The notes: a model not told the origin generated them from the letters alone. DNA of 64,000 bases from Pseudo-nitzschia pungens (GCA_037355855.1 CM074763.1:2976001-3040000); one strand, 5' to 3'. Shown: positions 30,901 to 40,564, numbered from the stretch's first letter. A program made the numbers and translations.

Positions 30901-31588
30901 TCAACATGCAGCAACGAACACGACAGCTACCGAGGTGTCAAATGCAGCAACGAACACGACAGCTACCGAGGTGTCATTCAATAAAGAAACTCGACACGCA
31001 GCAACGAACACGAAACCCCCTCCTACAGATGAATTCACAGAGGCAGCAGTCATATTGGTCTCGGTCAAAACCGAGCCAAATGACAAGAATAATCCGAAGG
31101 AGGACATCCCGTTGGAAACTGAGGGTGAACTAAATCATGAACAAGCAAAGGAGCAGCCGGAAAATTTGCCAAAGGACGAAGCTGCCAAATCGAAGGCAGT
31201 GATTAAAAAAGGGAGGAAATCAACGACTGCAAACGAAGTGTCCGCGAACCCTAGAACTCGGGGTCACAGCAGACGAAAACTTCCCTTGAAGAAAGAATCA
31301 ACATCGCAGGATATGCAATCAAGCAAGTCAAAATCGTCGATCTTTCCCAAAGAATATCGCGGAAAGGTATTGTGGAAGCCTCCTAAGGCGTATCACGAAC
31401 GTTGGGATTTCATGCGACTAATCGGAGAAAAGAAGAAAGCCACCCAATTTTATTGCATTGCTTGTGATTCTACAGGAGCGTACACTGCCCAGTCATCGTC
31501 ACAAATGAAACGTCATTCAGACACTGCTGAGCACAAAAAAAAGGCTGCCGAATTCAAACGAAAACATCCCTCCCATTTCTCAAAATAA
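27917..31588 (+). CDS. Ulp1 (C48) cysteine protease with C-terminal BED-like zinc finger
   Basis: A 1223-residue uninterrupted protein. Residues about 90-260 form a Ulp1/SENP peptidase domain: LNDGNHLNDSLLNLWMHWIS at the start, NLHWNLSVVV with the catalytic His, LLIFDSLG with the Asp, and HRQTNSFDCGVCVCRYA with the oxyanion Gln and the nucleophile Cys. The triad is complete. About nine tandem copies of ESDETKEAA/ESEETKEAA (residues about 315-395) follow, then a long disordered charged region with QDEQDEQDEQ and SUMO-like VKTEP motifs. The C-terminus has a BED-type finger (YCIACDS, then MKRHSDTAEH; C-x2-C...H-x5-H). Ulp1 proteases carried by transposons are known in plant Mutator and CACTA elements. 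Here one is fused to a DNA-binding finger in a Harbinger-type element. It may remove SUMO near insertion sites or act on transposase, which is inference. Confidence 0.85.
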   Translation: MTMPINNVDDDEHCEERIELDTLRGWFRQAEPEDDYKQEDQEDQSFLANKERDDEVLVKFPFEATEAALEDASVNLSELSWRDPEPTNEPNTQTPIEILVSDYRRLNDGNHLNDSLLNLWMHWISRYSSDVYIFPTWFYTYLNSEGVEKVKSWVHFNIFDKKLLFFPTNVDNLHWNLSVVVNPGAINDDANSTYLLIFDSLGCEEDYKKGVRKNLVNWLNDRWNDETGPFSEVKIYEAKVHRQTNSFDCGVCVCRYALSMLQLKHSTELEAVQLCIASEDIFDFDVAEMKRFRRDLKTFIRRLSSLYEQTDCALKQHVQNEAAKNAESDETKEAAESDETKEAAESDETKEAAESDETKEAAESEETKEAAESEETKEAAESEETKEAAQIAQNKETKEAAGTAPTDNMESEETNKDMNAKIGGIKKEEDEEPFIGKTIEDSHVSNPFFSKQTYATSVQADELFSFHKLDEDAVLFHDEQPFSPILSRWDWTPVVHPTIKHVNAMRDDPEAKFRFCEDRMFREYEYEHIDRSIEIHDVDENISFHPRLTGPYRRSVFFDNEVQLVENEKEGRPDPQIEEEEEDVRPDPPTWNDYNAELEVFTRDRPPYIIRADEQVCRSPYVVRTRRTDEREWRSPCRRTGRAEEQDEQDEQDEQENLPSRLAPRDLQKSFCDSSKELVLYYQNLLGVETTEREADHGSHESGTAIGSPYHALMSKTRGNNRVFSHALNQKSWPWEKKQLRVMAQSPGKQSARRPPPPILKRTRQKIPVDEKALADLVIHDERKPNSIQETSEANSIQEASKPKSIMLSSHNFHSFARTLRKSRAKKTTFHNRTVMYLVENLTNKREANTVNFLPRKRELHWKSIIGNTKEARGILAEIDDAVERNHHKIIKRIKKDTCKNCVVNPSYSQIVLQAFAPDTSDDETDMDACSKKGGNLVGSKRKQPLAATASSMVSTKKARNTAPAMASAQKNAETGHSATNITAAEASSKKSKETQHAATNTTATEVSNAATNTTATEVSFNKETRHAATNTKPPPTDEFTEAAVILVSVKTEPNDKNNPKEDIPLETEGELNHEQAKEQPENLPKDEAAKSKAVIKKGRKSTTANEVSANPRTRGHSRRKLPLKKESTSQDMQSSKSKSSIFPKEYRGKVLWKPPKAYHERWDFMRLIGEKKKATQFYCIACDSTGAYTAQSSSQMKRHSDTAEHKKKAAEFKRKHPSHFSK

Positions 31589-32695
31589 TACAGCCGCACA
31601 TAATTATGAAGTAAGGTAAGGTTACGAAAGGACGGTACGGTATTAGCTTGTACGAGTTAGTACGGTGCACGAACAGGCAGTCGAAACTGACACGTTCGTC
31701 TGTTCTGGTTAGCAGACATTAGTCACACCACACCGACGAACACAAAGTAGACGAACAGTCAAGGAGTAAGGTTTAACCGTATGAGTCTACTCGTCTGTTC
31801 GTCTGTCTATTTCGTCTGTCTGTTCGTCTGTCTATTTTGTCTGTCTATTGTCTGTTCGTCTGTCTGTTCGTCTGTCTATTTTGTCTGTCTATTTCGTCTG
31901 TCTGTTCGTCTGTCTATTTCTTCTGTCTGTTCGTCTTTCTATTTTTTCATCTGTCTATTTCGTCTGTCTATTGTCTGTTCGTCTGTCTGTTCGTCTGTCT
32001 ATTTTGTCTGTCTATTTCGTCTGTCTGTTCGTCTGTCTATTTCGTCTGTCTGTTCGTCTTTCTATTTCATCTGTCTTTTCGTTGTCTATTTCGTCTGTCT
32101 ATTGTCTGTTCGTCTGTCTGTTCGTCTGTCTATTTCGTCTGTCTGTTCGTCTTTCTATTTCATCTGTCTTTATTTCGTCTGTCTGCTCATCTGTCTACTG
32201 TCTGTTCGGTAGCGACGTGTTCGTCTGTTCGTTCTGTTTTTCTAGTGTATCTGTTCGTTTGTTTGCTGGTGTCGGCTGGTGTCAGCTGGTGTCGGCTGGT
32301 GTCGACTGGTGTCGTCTGGTGTCGACTGGTGTCGTCTGGTGTCGACTGGTGTCGTCTGGTGTCGACTGGTGTCGACTGGTGTCGACTGGTGTCGCTGGTG
32401 TTGACTGGTGTCGCTGGTGTCGACTGGTGTCGGTCATGGGCTGGAAGTGAGTTGGTTGCTATCGCTGAAACTATCGCCAAAATCTGAGGGGTCATGGGAA
32501 TTTTGATAGTTCGATCAAATTCGGACTAATTTATTTTTGGGTGATCGGGAATTTGAAGGAAAAACATTTCACCTAAAATCGGAGGGCTAAGAGAATTTAA
32601 TTTTCTATATTTTCTATATTTTTTTAATATGCGCACCATTTTGTGCGTGTCGAGCGCGCATGGGGGCTTCCATAAATTGTTCCGGACTGCAATTT
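31589..32695. repeat. Right terminal minisatellites of element C
   Basis: No gene is seen. A long TCTGTCTGTTCGTC / TCTGTCTATTTCGTC array spans 31785-32215 and is open in several frames as Cys/Leu/Ser-rich junk. It is followed by a CTGGTGTCGA array (about 32265-32440) in the same orientation as at the left end. An AT-rich stretch then runs up to the terminal repeat. Confidence 0.85.
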
Positions 32696-32715
32696 TTTAA
32701 AAATCAACCATGTTC
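32696..32715. repeat. Right terminal inverted repeat of element C
   Basis: Ends AAAAATCAACCATGTTC at 32715, the complement of the left end, and is followed by CAG. Confidence 0.85.
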
Positions 32716-32873
32716 CAGTAATTCCTTGTTGTAAATGTTGACCGCAACTTACCCCGTGCTACGGTACAGTACGGTACGGTACATCATTCCATGTGGCTCA
32801 GGGGGCTGTGCAGACCTTCTTCTTGTTGTCCAATTTTGCCCATGCAGAGATCTTTCCGATCCGATGGGGACAG

Positions 32874-33723
32874 GAACATGGTTGATTTTTAGTTTTTTGA
32901 AGGAATTCTGAAATTCCCGGTCCTCCCCCCTCGCTAAAAATATGAGAATCGCGCGCCGTGCGCGATTTGAGAAATTATTTAAAAAAAATAATTTCCCGCA
33001 GTACCCAAACTGGTGTCTACTGGTGTCGACTGGTGTCGACTGGTGTCGACTGGTGTCGACTGGTGTCGACTGGTGTCGACTGGTGTCGACTGGTGTCGTC
33101 TGGTGTTGACTGGTGTCGTCTGGTGTCGTCTGGTGTCGACTGGTGTCATGACGAACATACGAATGTACAAGCAGTATGTTCGTATGTTCGTCTGTACGAT
33201 CGTACAGAAGAACAGACGAACATAAGACGAACAGACGAACATACAATGATACAAATAAACGATTGTACCAACGTATGAATAGACGAACGTATGAACATCA
33301 TACGAATAAACTATTGTACCAACGTATGAATAGACGAACGTATGAACAGACGAACAGACGAACAAACGAACAGAAGAACATACGAACATACGAACATACA
33401 AGTATACGAACAGACGAACGTACCAACGTATGAACAGACGAACAGACGAACATACAATCATACGAACAGACGAACATACCAACGTATGAACATACGAACA
33501 TACGAACATACGAACACCGGTGTCGACTGGTGTCTACTGGTGTCGACTGGTGTCGACTGGTGTCGACTGGTGTCGACTGGTGTCGCAGGGGGTTTCGAGA
33601 ATTTAATTTTTATTTTCAAATTTTCGTCGCGCGCGGAGAGATTGGATCGTGCGCGATTTTTGGGATGATCGAAGAATTTAATATCTACGAAGTAATTTTT
33701 TTTCCAAAAAATCAACCATGTTC
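32874..33723. mobile_element. 850-bp non-autonomous derivative of element C
   Basis: Begins GAACATGGTTGATTTTT at 32874 and ends AAAAATCAACCATGTTC at 33723. It is flanked by CAG on both sides (32871-32873 and 33724-33726), exactly like element C. It keeps only terminal-type sequence: CTGGTGTCGA arrays at 33010-33150 and 33520-33585 and a central ACGAACATACGAACAGACG array (33150-33515). It has no coding capacity. It is presumably mobilised by the element C transposase. Confidence 0.85.
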
Positions 33724-33765
33724 CAGGATGCAAAAAGTAATAATCTTCGGTCGAGGACCGTCACC

Positions 33766-33832
33766 GAAGAACCCCCCACCCCCCCCACCCCCCCCCACCC
33801 CCCCCCACCCCCCCCCACCCCCCCCCACCACA
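33766..33832. repeat. Poly-C tract (CCCCCCCACC units)
   Basis: About six units of CCCCCCCACC. The run is prone to polymerase slippage and to assembly errors. Confidence 0.9.
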
Positions 33833-35078
33833 AGGACTTACCTGTACTAGCAACCTTACCGGTAGCATAGGTGGGGGACCGCTGGCGGTGGATTGTGGAT
33901 CGGCCCCCACCGGTGGGGCTCCGGGCGGGTGGCGCGCGCTTGGAGCTCCACGGCCGCCGGGAGATCCGGAGTTGGCATTCGGTAAGATAACCTTACTGTG
34001 GCACAATACGGAAATCGGAGGAAAGAAAAGGACGCACCGTGCGGTAACTTAGCTGCTGGCACCGTGCGGTGAGTTAGTTAGTGATCGGTCGGAGTGTTCC
34101 GATGTCGGAGACTTTTCACCGACTCGGAACGCGGGGGAAATGAATGAATAGGGATCGTGAGCCCGATCGGCGTGCGGGACGGAACGATCCTTCCGACTAG
34201 AAGGTGTCGGGGGTGTTTTGGTTTGCGGATGCTTTCGGATCCGAGAGAGAGACTTTCGTCGCCGGAGCGGAGCGGACGGGAACGTTTTCCATCGTTCGTT
34301 CGTTCGCTCGCCCTTTTTAGCCCGAGCGTGATTGGTCGGCCGCTCGGTCTCGTGCTTTTGCAAGTGCCGCGGTCCGATTCAAATTCGCAAAGACAAGATG
34401 GGGTGTGTTGCGTTCCCGGTATCACGCCCGGCTTGCCCAGATATCTGCGAGCGAGTGCGACGCCGCCGGGACATCTCGCTCCGAAATCAGTTTTCTTTTT
34501 TTAAAGGAGATGCGAGACGACGACGACGACGACGACGAAAAGGAAGAGCGATGGGCGACAACGAATGGGACGAGCGATACGAAAACTTCCAAAAACGACG
34601 AGCAATGCGAGACGACAAAACGGAGAGAGCGATATACCGTGCGAAAGGACCAAAAGGTACGAGCGCACGACGTGAGTTAGTTTGGAGCGAACGACAAAAC
34701 AGAGACGACGAGTGATACCAGAGAGACCACGCCCACCGAGACTAACACTCGTTGCTTCCGTTTCCTTTTTGTTTCGCGGCAGGTGCAACAACTTGTGAGG
34801 GACAACAGCAGAGGCGCAGGAAGAGGTACGAGGTACGACCAGTGAAATACAAATTATGTTCCCGCTTTGACCGCTGTAGCTCGTGTGATTATTTGTTTCG
34901 TGATTGATCCACAGCAGCAGCAGGAACGCCGGTCGATTGCAGCAGTGGTAGGAACGTCAGTTGATCTAGCAGCAGCAGCGGCAGCAGCAACTCTGGTCAA
35001 TTGTAAAGCAGCAGCAGCAGCAGCAGCAGCAGGAACGCCGATCGATTGCAGCAGAGGCAGCAGGAACGCCGGTCGATT

Positions 35079-35110
<32 letters not shown>

Positions 35111-36133
35111 TATGCCTCACTCACCAAACACCGGGATCATCCTGTATTTGGTTCCCTGCATTCCCGAAAGACCGGGATCATCGTGTATTTGTGTATCGCC
35201 ACTCACAAAAGACCGAGATCATCCTGTATTTGGTTCCCTGTATTTCCCGAAAGACCGGAAACATCATGTATTTGGTTCCCCGTCGGCGCTTCGTACAAAA
35301 GACCAGGATCATCGTGTGGTTGTTTCTCTCAATTCCCAAAGCACCGGGATCATCACGTATTTCGTTCCCTGCATTCCTGCAAGACCGGGAGCATACTGTA
35401 TTTGGTTCCCTGTCGGCGCCTCGTACACAAGACCAGGATCATCGTGTGGTTGTTTCTCTCAATTCCCGACAGACCGGGATCATCATGTATTTGCGTACCA
35501 GTACCGGCACTGGAGTATTTGGTTCCCTGCATTCCCGAAAGACCAGGATCATCATGATGTATAATTGCCTCTCTGCATTCACGAAAGATCGGGATCACCA
35601 TGTAAATCAAAGGCCAAATGGTATTCCGGACGTGTTGTACCACATGATTCGGGAAAAGCCAGATCTATTGTGCAATACTATACTACAAGCCATCAATTCT
35701 GACGCATCAACTACAAATGCTTCTGCGCCAAACACGTGACGGTGTTGAGATGTTGGAAACTATTATGCTCTTATTTCCGGGCTGTGTAAGATGCTCTTAC
35801 TTCTGGACTGTGTAAAATAGAGTATATATAGAGTGCAATCCTTAGAAACTTTGTAAACATTTGGTGTTGACCGTAAATTAGTTCAAACCTCTTAGGATGG
35901 ATATGGGGTTGAATGAAACAATGCAAGCCGGAAGATGATGTGGAAGATGATGGTGGTGTCGTGAGTCGACTGGAGGCCATTGAAATCTCAATTGTTCGTG
36001 TTTTGTTTTTGGTTTGCGTAAGGTTACTTTTTATCTTCGTTGTTTCCCGCAGAAGATAATGCGAAGGCTGTGCTTGGGCGTGTAGGTCCATTATGAATGA
36101 AACAAAGCTGCTAGCGTGTCGACCAGAGGGACA
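33833..36133. other. Gene-free stretch with CAG and ~40-bp repeats
   Basis: No supported gene. 34890-35110 holds interrupted GCAGCAGCAG microsatellite with GGAACGCCGGTCGATTGCAG units. 35120-35600 holds about ten degenerate units of roughly 40 bp (GACCGGGATCATC...TATTTGGTTCCCTGCATTCC), open in all three forward frames, which is typical of a repeat. The GC-rich part near 34080-34700, with GACGACGACGAC, has no recognisable coding signal. Confidence 0.5.
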
Positions 36134-39100
36134 TCAACCTGTCGGTGCATTCTCATTTCGCTTTCCCCTTTTTTTGGGTTTTTCTGAATCTTCTCTATTG
36201 TCCTCTACTTCTCTTTTCCTCCTTTTCCTCTTGTCTCTGAGGCGAGAGCCAATAATGTCTCGCTCCAGATATCTCTCATCCCGCTCTTCGTACCAGTTAT
36301 TGTCTTTTTTGTTCATTTTCATGAACCGCGCTCCTGTGTCCCATAGTTGGTACAATATCTTTTTCTTAAGTGCCCCTTTTACTTTATCTGTTGCTTTCTC
36401 GTACTTGTCAAAATGTTCGTTGAGCAATTTTTGGAACTCTCGTTGCTTTGGCCAGGTTTTATCCCCGTTTTGCCCCAGCACGATATCGGTCTTTTCGTTT
36501 AGTTCTGTGTGTGTCTCACCGTTTTGATTCCTATCGTAATTCTGAGAGGCAACTGAGACCACATCTCGATTGGCCTTGTTGATTTCATGCAAGCTGAGAA
36601 CATCAGAGAAAAAACCTCTACTCGACGTGATCTCATCAGATGCAAAGCACAAAGCGTCTCTATTTTCTTGGACAGCTTGCACAACAAACGATCTATCCTG
36701 CGTTAACTCTTCTGCTGCAAATTGCAAGGCAGCTCCATTTTGTTTGACAGCTGCCAAGACCACTTCACTATCACCCCTAAGCTCCTTCCCAGCATAGCGC
36801 AAGGCAAGTCCGTGATGTCTGACAGCAGCTAAGACAACATTTCTCTCAGCTCTCATTGTGTCCGATGCAAAGCGGAAAGCAACTCCGTGTTGGCTGACAG
36901 CAGCCAAGACCACTTCTTCATTTGCCCTCAACCTTTCTGATGCCAACCGCAAGGAAAATCCATTTTGTTGGACAGCTGCCAAGACAGTATCTCTGTCGTC
37001 CTTCAAGCGTTTAGATGCATACTCCAAGGCACGTCCATTTTGTTGGACAGTTGCCAAGACAATTTCTCTGTCGTCTTTCAGGCGGTCAGATGCATACATC
37101 AAGGCATCTCCATTTTGTTGGACAGCTGCCAAGACAATATCTCTGTCGTCCTTCAGGTGGTCAGATGCATACTCCAAGGCATCTTCATTTTGTTGGACAG
37201 CTGCCAAGACAATATCTCTGTCGTCCTTCAAGCGTTCAGATGCATACTCCAAGGCATCTCCATTTTGTTGGACAGCTGCCAAGACAATATCTCTGTCGTC
37301 CTTCCAGTGTTCAGATATATATATCAAGACATCTCCATTTTGTTGGATAGCTGCCAAGACAATATCTCTGTCGTTCTTCAAGCGTTCAGATGCATATATC
37401 AAGGCATCTCCATTTTGTTGGACAGCTGCCAAGACAAAATCTCTGTCGTCTTTCAGGCGGTCAGATGCGTACTCCATGGCATATACTCTTTTTGTGACAA
37501 CTGCCAAGACAATATCTCTGTCGTCCTTCAAGCGTTCTGATGCATACTCCAAGGCATCTCCATTTTGTTGGACAGCTGCCAAGACAATATCTCTGTCGTC
37601 CTTCAAGCGTTCAGATGCATACATCAAGGCATATCCATTATTTGTGACAGCTGCCAAGACAATATCTCTGTCGTCCTTCAAGCGTTCTGATGCATACTCC
37701 AAGGCATATCCTCTATTATTTGTGACAGCTTCCAAGACAAAATCTCTGTCGTCCTTCAAGCGTTCTGATGCATACTCCAAGGCATATCCTCTATTTGTGA
37801 CAGCTGCCAAGACAATATCTCTGTCGTCCTTCCAGCGTTCAGATGCATACTTCAAGGCGTATCCATTATTCATGACAGCTGCCAAGACAATATCTCTGTC
37901 GTCCTTCAAGCGTTCTGATGCATACTCCAAGGCATCTCCATTTTGTTGGACAGCTGCCAAGAAAATATCTCTGTCGTCCTTCAAGCGTTCAGATGCACTC
38001 ATCAAGGCACGTCCATTTTGTTGGACAGCTGTCAAGACAATATCTCTGTCGTCCTTCAAGCGTTCAGATGCATACATCAAGGCATATCCATTATTTGTGA
38101 CAGCTGCCAAGACAATATCTCTGTCGTCCTTCAAGCGTTCTGATGCATACTCCAAGGCATCTCCATTTTGTTGGACAGCTGCCAAGACAATATCTCTGTC
38201 GTCCTTCAAGCGTTCAGATGCATACATCAAGGCATATCCATTATTTGTGACAGCTGCCAAGACAATATCTCTGTCGTCCTTCAAGCGTTCTGATGCATAC
38301 TCCAAGGCATATCCTCTATTATTTGTGACAGCTTCCAAGACAAAATCTCTGTCGTCCTTCAAGCGTTCTGATGCATACTCCAAGGCATATCCTCTATTTG
38401 TGACAGCTGCCAAGACAATATCTCTGTCGTCCTTCCAGCGTTCAGATGCATACTTCAAGGCGTATCCATTATTCATGACAGCTGCCAAGACAATATCTCT
38501 GTCGTCCTTCAAGCGTTCTGATGCATACTCCAAGGCATCTCCATTTTGTTGGACAGCTGCCAAGAAAATATCTCTGTCGTCCTTCAAGCGTTTAGATGCA
38601 TACTTCAAGGCACCTACATCTTGTTGGACAGCTGCCAAGACAATATCTCTGTCGTCCTTCAAGCGTTCAGATGCATATATCAAGGCATCTCCATTTTGTT
38701 GGACAGCTGCCAAGACAAAATCTCTGTCGTCTTTCAGGCGGTCAGATGCGTACTCCATGGCATATACTCTTTTTGTGACAACTGCCAAGACAACATCTCT
38801 GTCGTCCTTCAAGCGTTCAGATGCACTCATCAAGGCACGTCCATTTTGTTGGACAGCTGCCAAGACAATATCTCTGTCGTCCTTCAGGCGGTCAGATGCG
38901 TACTCCATGGCATCTCCTCTATTTGTGACAGCTGCCAAGACAATATCTCTGTCGTCCTTCAAGCGTTCTGATGCATACTCCAAGGCATATCCTCTATTAT
39001 TTGTGACAGCTTCCAAGACAAAATCTCTGTCGTCCTTCAAGCGTTCTGATGCATACTCCAAGGCATATCCTCTATTTGTGACAGCTGCCAAGACAATATC

Positions 39101-39457
39101 TCTGTCGTCCTTCCAGCGTTCAGATGCATACTTCAAGGCGTATCCATTATTCATGACAGCTGCCAAGACAAAATCTCTGTCGTCCTTCAAGCGTTCTGAT
39201 GCATACTCCAAGGCATCTCCATCTTCTTGGACAGCTGCCAAGACAATTTCTCTGTCGTCTTTCATCGTGTCCTCAAAATACGTGTACTCAAAAGAAGGCA
39301 GGAAATTGCCGTTTCGTGCTACCGCAGCCATGGTAATGTCTCTGTCCCTCATCCACAGACAGTTATTACTTCTAAGAGCGATCCGCTGTGGCTCGATCCA
39401 TTGCAAAGTCATTCCATTGTTCTTTCTCAACGCGTCCAAGAACTCTTGCTTTTCCAT
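36134..39457 (-). CDS. DUF4116 tandem-repeat protein
   Basis: An 1107-residue protein from the ATG at 39457 (MEKQEFLDALRKNNG). The open frame extends further upstream but without an ATG. Residues about 30-925 are some 35 tandem units of about 25 residues with the consensus LKDDRDIVLAAVQQNGDALE then YASER, matching the DUF4116 family. These units are predicted to be helical pairs stacked as a solenoid; the molecular role of the family is unknown. Blocks of five to seven units recur almost unchanged (for example MNNGYALKYASERW followed by TNRGYALEYASER, three times), showing recent internal duplication. The last units (LRANEEVVLAAV, MRAERNVVLAAV) are older and more divergent. The C-terminus (WPKQREFQKLLNEHFDKY, ILYQLWDTGARFMKMNKKDN) resembles DUF6824, then ends in a basic KRKRREVE-type tail that suggests nuclear localisation. 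Confidence 0.85.
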   Translation of the reverse strand: MEKQEFLDALRKNNGMTLQWIEPQRIALRSNNCLWMRDRDITMAAVARNGNFLPSFEYTYFEDTMKDDREIVLAAVQEDGDALEYASERLKDDRDFVLAAVMNNGYALKYASERWKDDRDIVLAAVTNRGYALEYASERLKDDRDFVLEAVTNNRGYALEYASERLKDDRDIVLAAVTNRGDAMEYASDRLKDDRDIVLAAVQQNGRALMSASERLKDDRDVVLAVVTKRVYAMEYASDRLKDDRDFVLAAVQQNGDALIYASERLKDDRDIVLAAVQQDVGALKYASKRLKDDRDIFLAAVQQNGDALEYASERLKDDRDIVLAAVMNNGYALKYASERWKDDRDIVLAAVTNRGYALEYASERLKDDRDFVLEAVTNNRGYALEYASERLKDDRDIVLAAVTNNGYALMYASERLKDDRDIVLAAVQQNGDALEYASERLKDDRDIVLAAVTNNGYALMYASERLKDDRDIVLTAVQQNGRALMSASERLKDDRDIFLAAVQQNGDALEYASERLKDDRDIVLAAVMNNGYALKYASERWKDDRDIVLAAVTNRGYALEYASERLKDDRDFVLEAVTNNRGYALEYASERLKDDRDIVLAAVTNNGYALMYASERLKDDRDIVLAAVQQNGDALEYASERLKDDRDIVLAVVTKRVYAMEYASDRLKDDRDFVLAAVQQNGDALIYASERLKNDRDIVLAAIQQNGDVLIYISEHWKDDRDIVLAAVQQNGDALEYASERLKDDRDIVLAAVQQNEDALEYASDHLKDDRDIVLAAVQQNGDALMYASDRLKDDREIVLATVQQNGRALEYASKRLKDDRDTVLAAVQQNGFSLRLASERLRANEEVVLAAVSQHGVAFRFASDTMRAERNVVLAAVRHHGLALRYAGKELRGDSEVVLAAVKQNGAALQFAAEELTQDRSFVVQAVQENRDALCFASDEITSSRGFFSDVLSLHEINKANRDVVSVASQNYDRNQNGETHTELNEKTDIVLGQNGDKTWPKQREFQKLLNEHFDKYEKATDKVKGALKKKILYQLWDTGARFMKMNKKDNNWYEERDERYLERDIIGSRLRDKRKRRKREVEDNREDSEKPKKRGKRNENAPTG

Positions 39458-39640
39458 TCTTTCCGAAACAATCGCGGGTTCCGAAAAGATTGTTGCTATG
39501 GATCTTGATTCGTAGGTTGGGTAATGTGTTGCTGTCGAGTTGATTCGATTCGATTCTATTCTATTCGATTCGATGGTGTTTACCGCTCGTGTGAAAAATT
39601 CCAAATCAATCGAAAATTCTATTCAGTTCGATGTGATGGG
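39458..39640. other. 5' flank of the DUF4116 gene
   Basis: Contains TTCGATTCGATTCTATTC microsatellite-like sequence immediately upstream of the ATG. No separate gene is seen. Confidence 0.4.
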
Positions 39641-39802
39641 ATGTGATGCGATGCGATGCGATGCGATGGGATGGGATGCGATGGGATGCGATGGGATGCG
39701 ATGGGATGCGATGGGATGCGATGGGATGCGATGGGATGCGATGGGATGCGATGGGATGCGATGGGATGCGATGGGATGCGATGGGATGCGATGGGATGTG
39801 AT
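39641..39802. repeat. 10-bp minisatellite GATGGGATGC
   Basis: About 14 almost perfect copies of GATGGGATGC, preceded by shorter GATGC units and followed by TTATTATTATTATT. Ten bases per unit opens a repetitive frame, which I reject as a gene. Confidence 0.95.
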
Positions 39803-40564
39803 TATTATTATTATTATTTGATTCTCTGTTGCAGACGATTTGTGTGAAAAATTATATTTGTCGCAGATTGAACACGGAACAAGGGATTCTGCTGGCTGGT
39901 TTTTGCTCCAAAAGGGCAAGACCTAACGATATGACGCAGGCAGTGGCATGGCGTTCGTGTCTCGTTCAATGCAGTATCGTAAAGTAAGACTTAATCTTAC
40001 TTACTCCTTCGCTGAATTACGTGTAAGATTTTATTACCGTACGGTATTTGATCAAGACTCAAACACTGAATCGTACAAGTAAGGTTACCGGTACGTAACG
40101 TCAGGGATCATACGGTAAACCTTATGACCCCTGCGCACGGTACAGTATGAAAATAAAAGAACGAGTACAAGACTGAACAAGGTTAAATACTTCGTAATTA
40201 AAATTAAATTCCGGTATGTTGTGTACGGTACCGGTAACTGGTAAGGTTACAGGTAAATTACCAACACCGAACAAGTACGGTAACCTTACGGTTTGCATCA
40301 AACTCGAATGACTTACGACACTGAGCACGGAGCACGGAGCACGGAGCACGGAGCACTGAGCACCAAGCACCAAGCACCAGTATCATACGAGTGCTTTCGT
40401 AGCAGCACAGTCGTAACCTTACTTGCACGTGTCATCATTGAAAACACAATTCGTTTATCAAAATCAACTGAGAGCCACGTACAACATAATACTACAGTAG
40501 CAGTAGCAGCAGCAGCAGCAGCAGCAACGCAGCATCCGATCCCAATCCGATTTCCGACACGATC
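39803..40564. other. Intergenic region upstream of the UPRT gene
   Basis: No gene. It holds many GTAAGGTTACCGGTACG-type motifs (39980-40290), a GAGCACG/CCAAGCA tandem (40323-40378) and a GCAGCAGCAG microsatellite (40499-40530) just before the coding start. Confidence 0.5.

Larger units (their letters stand above)
19458..32715. mobile_element. Element C: giant PIF/Harbinger-type transposon
   Basis: A 13.26-kb unit bounded by inverted repeats beginning GAACATGGTTGATTTTT at 19458 and ending with the complement at 32715. The sequence CAG directly flanks both ends (19455-19457 and 32716-32718) in direct orientation, as expected of a 3-bp CWG target duplication. Inside are a DDE_Tnp_4 transposase (21704-22732, minus), a Ulp1 protease-BED protein (27917-31588), five other open genes, CTGGTGTCGA minisatellites near both ends and many GTTCGCGAAC palindromes. 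Known Harbingers are usually a few kilobases with a transposase and a Myb-like partner, so size and cargo are unusual. An 850-bp element with the same ends lies at 32874-33723. Confidence 0.8.

Noticed and set aside
31781..32487. Cysteine/leucine/serine-rich frames that look like repeated membrane segments
   Set aside because: They are produced in all three frames by the TCTGTCTGTTCGTC minisatellite.
34867..35739. 290-residue frame with repeated FPKDRDHHVF-type units
   Set aside because: All three forward frames are open across a degenerate tandem repeat of about 40 bp, and none shows conserved residues.
36858..39515. 885-residue open frame on the plus strand
   Set aside because: It is antisense to the DUF4116 array. 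The 75-base repeat period keeps the opposite frame open, and its sequence is a repetitive F-x-R-S-D-A-Y-x-K-A pattern with no known domain.
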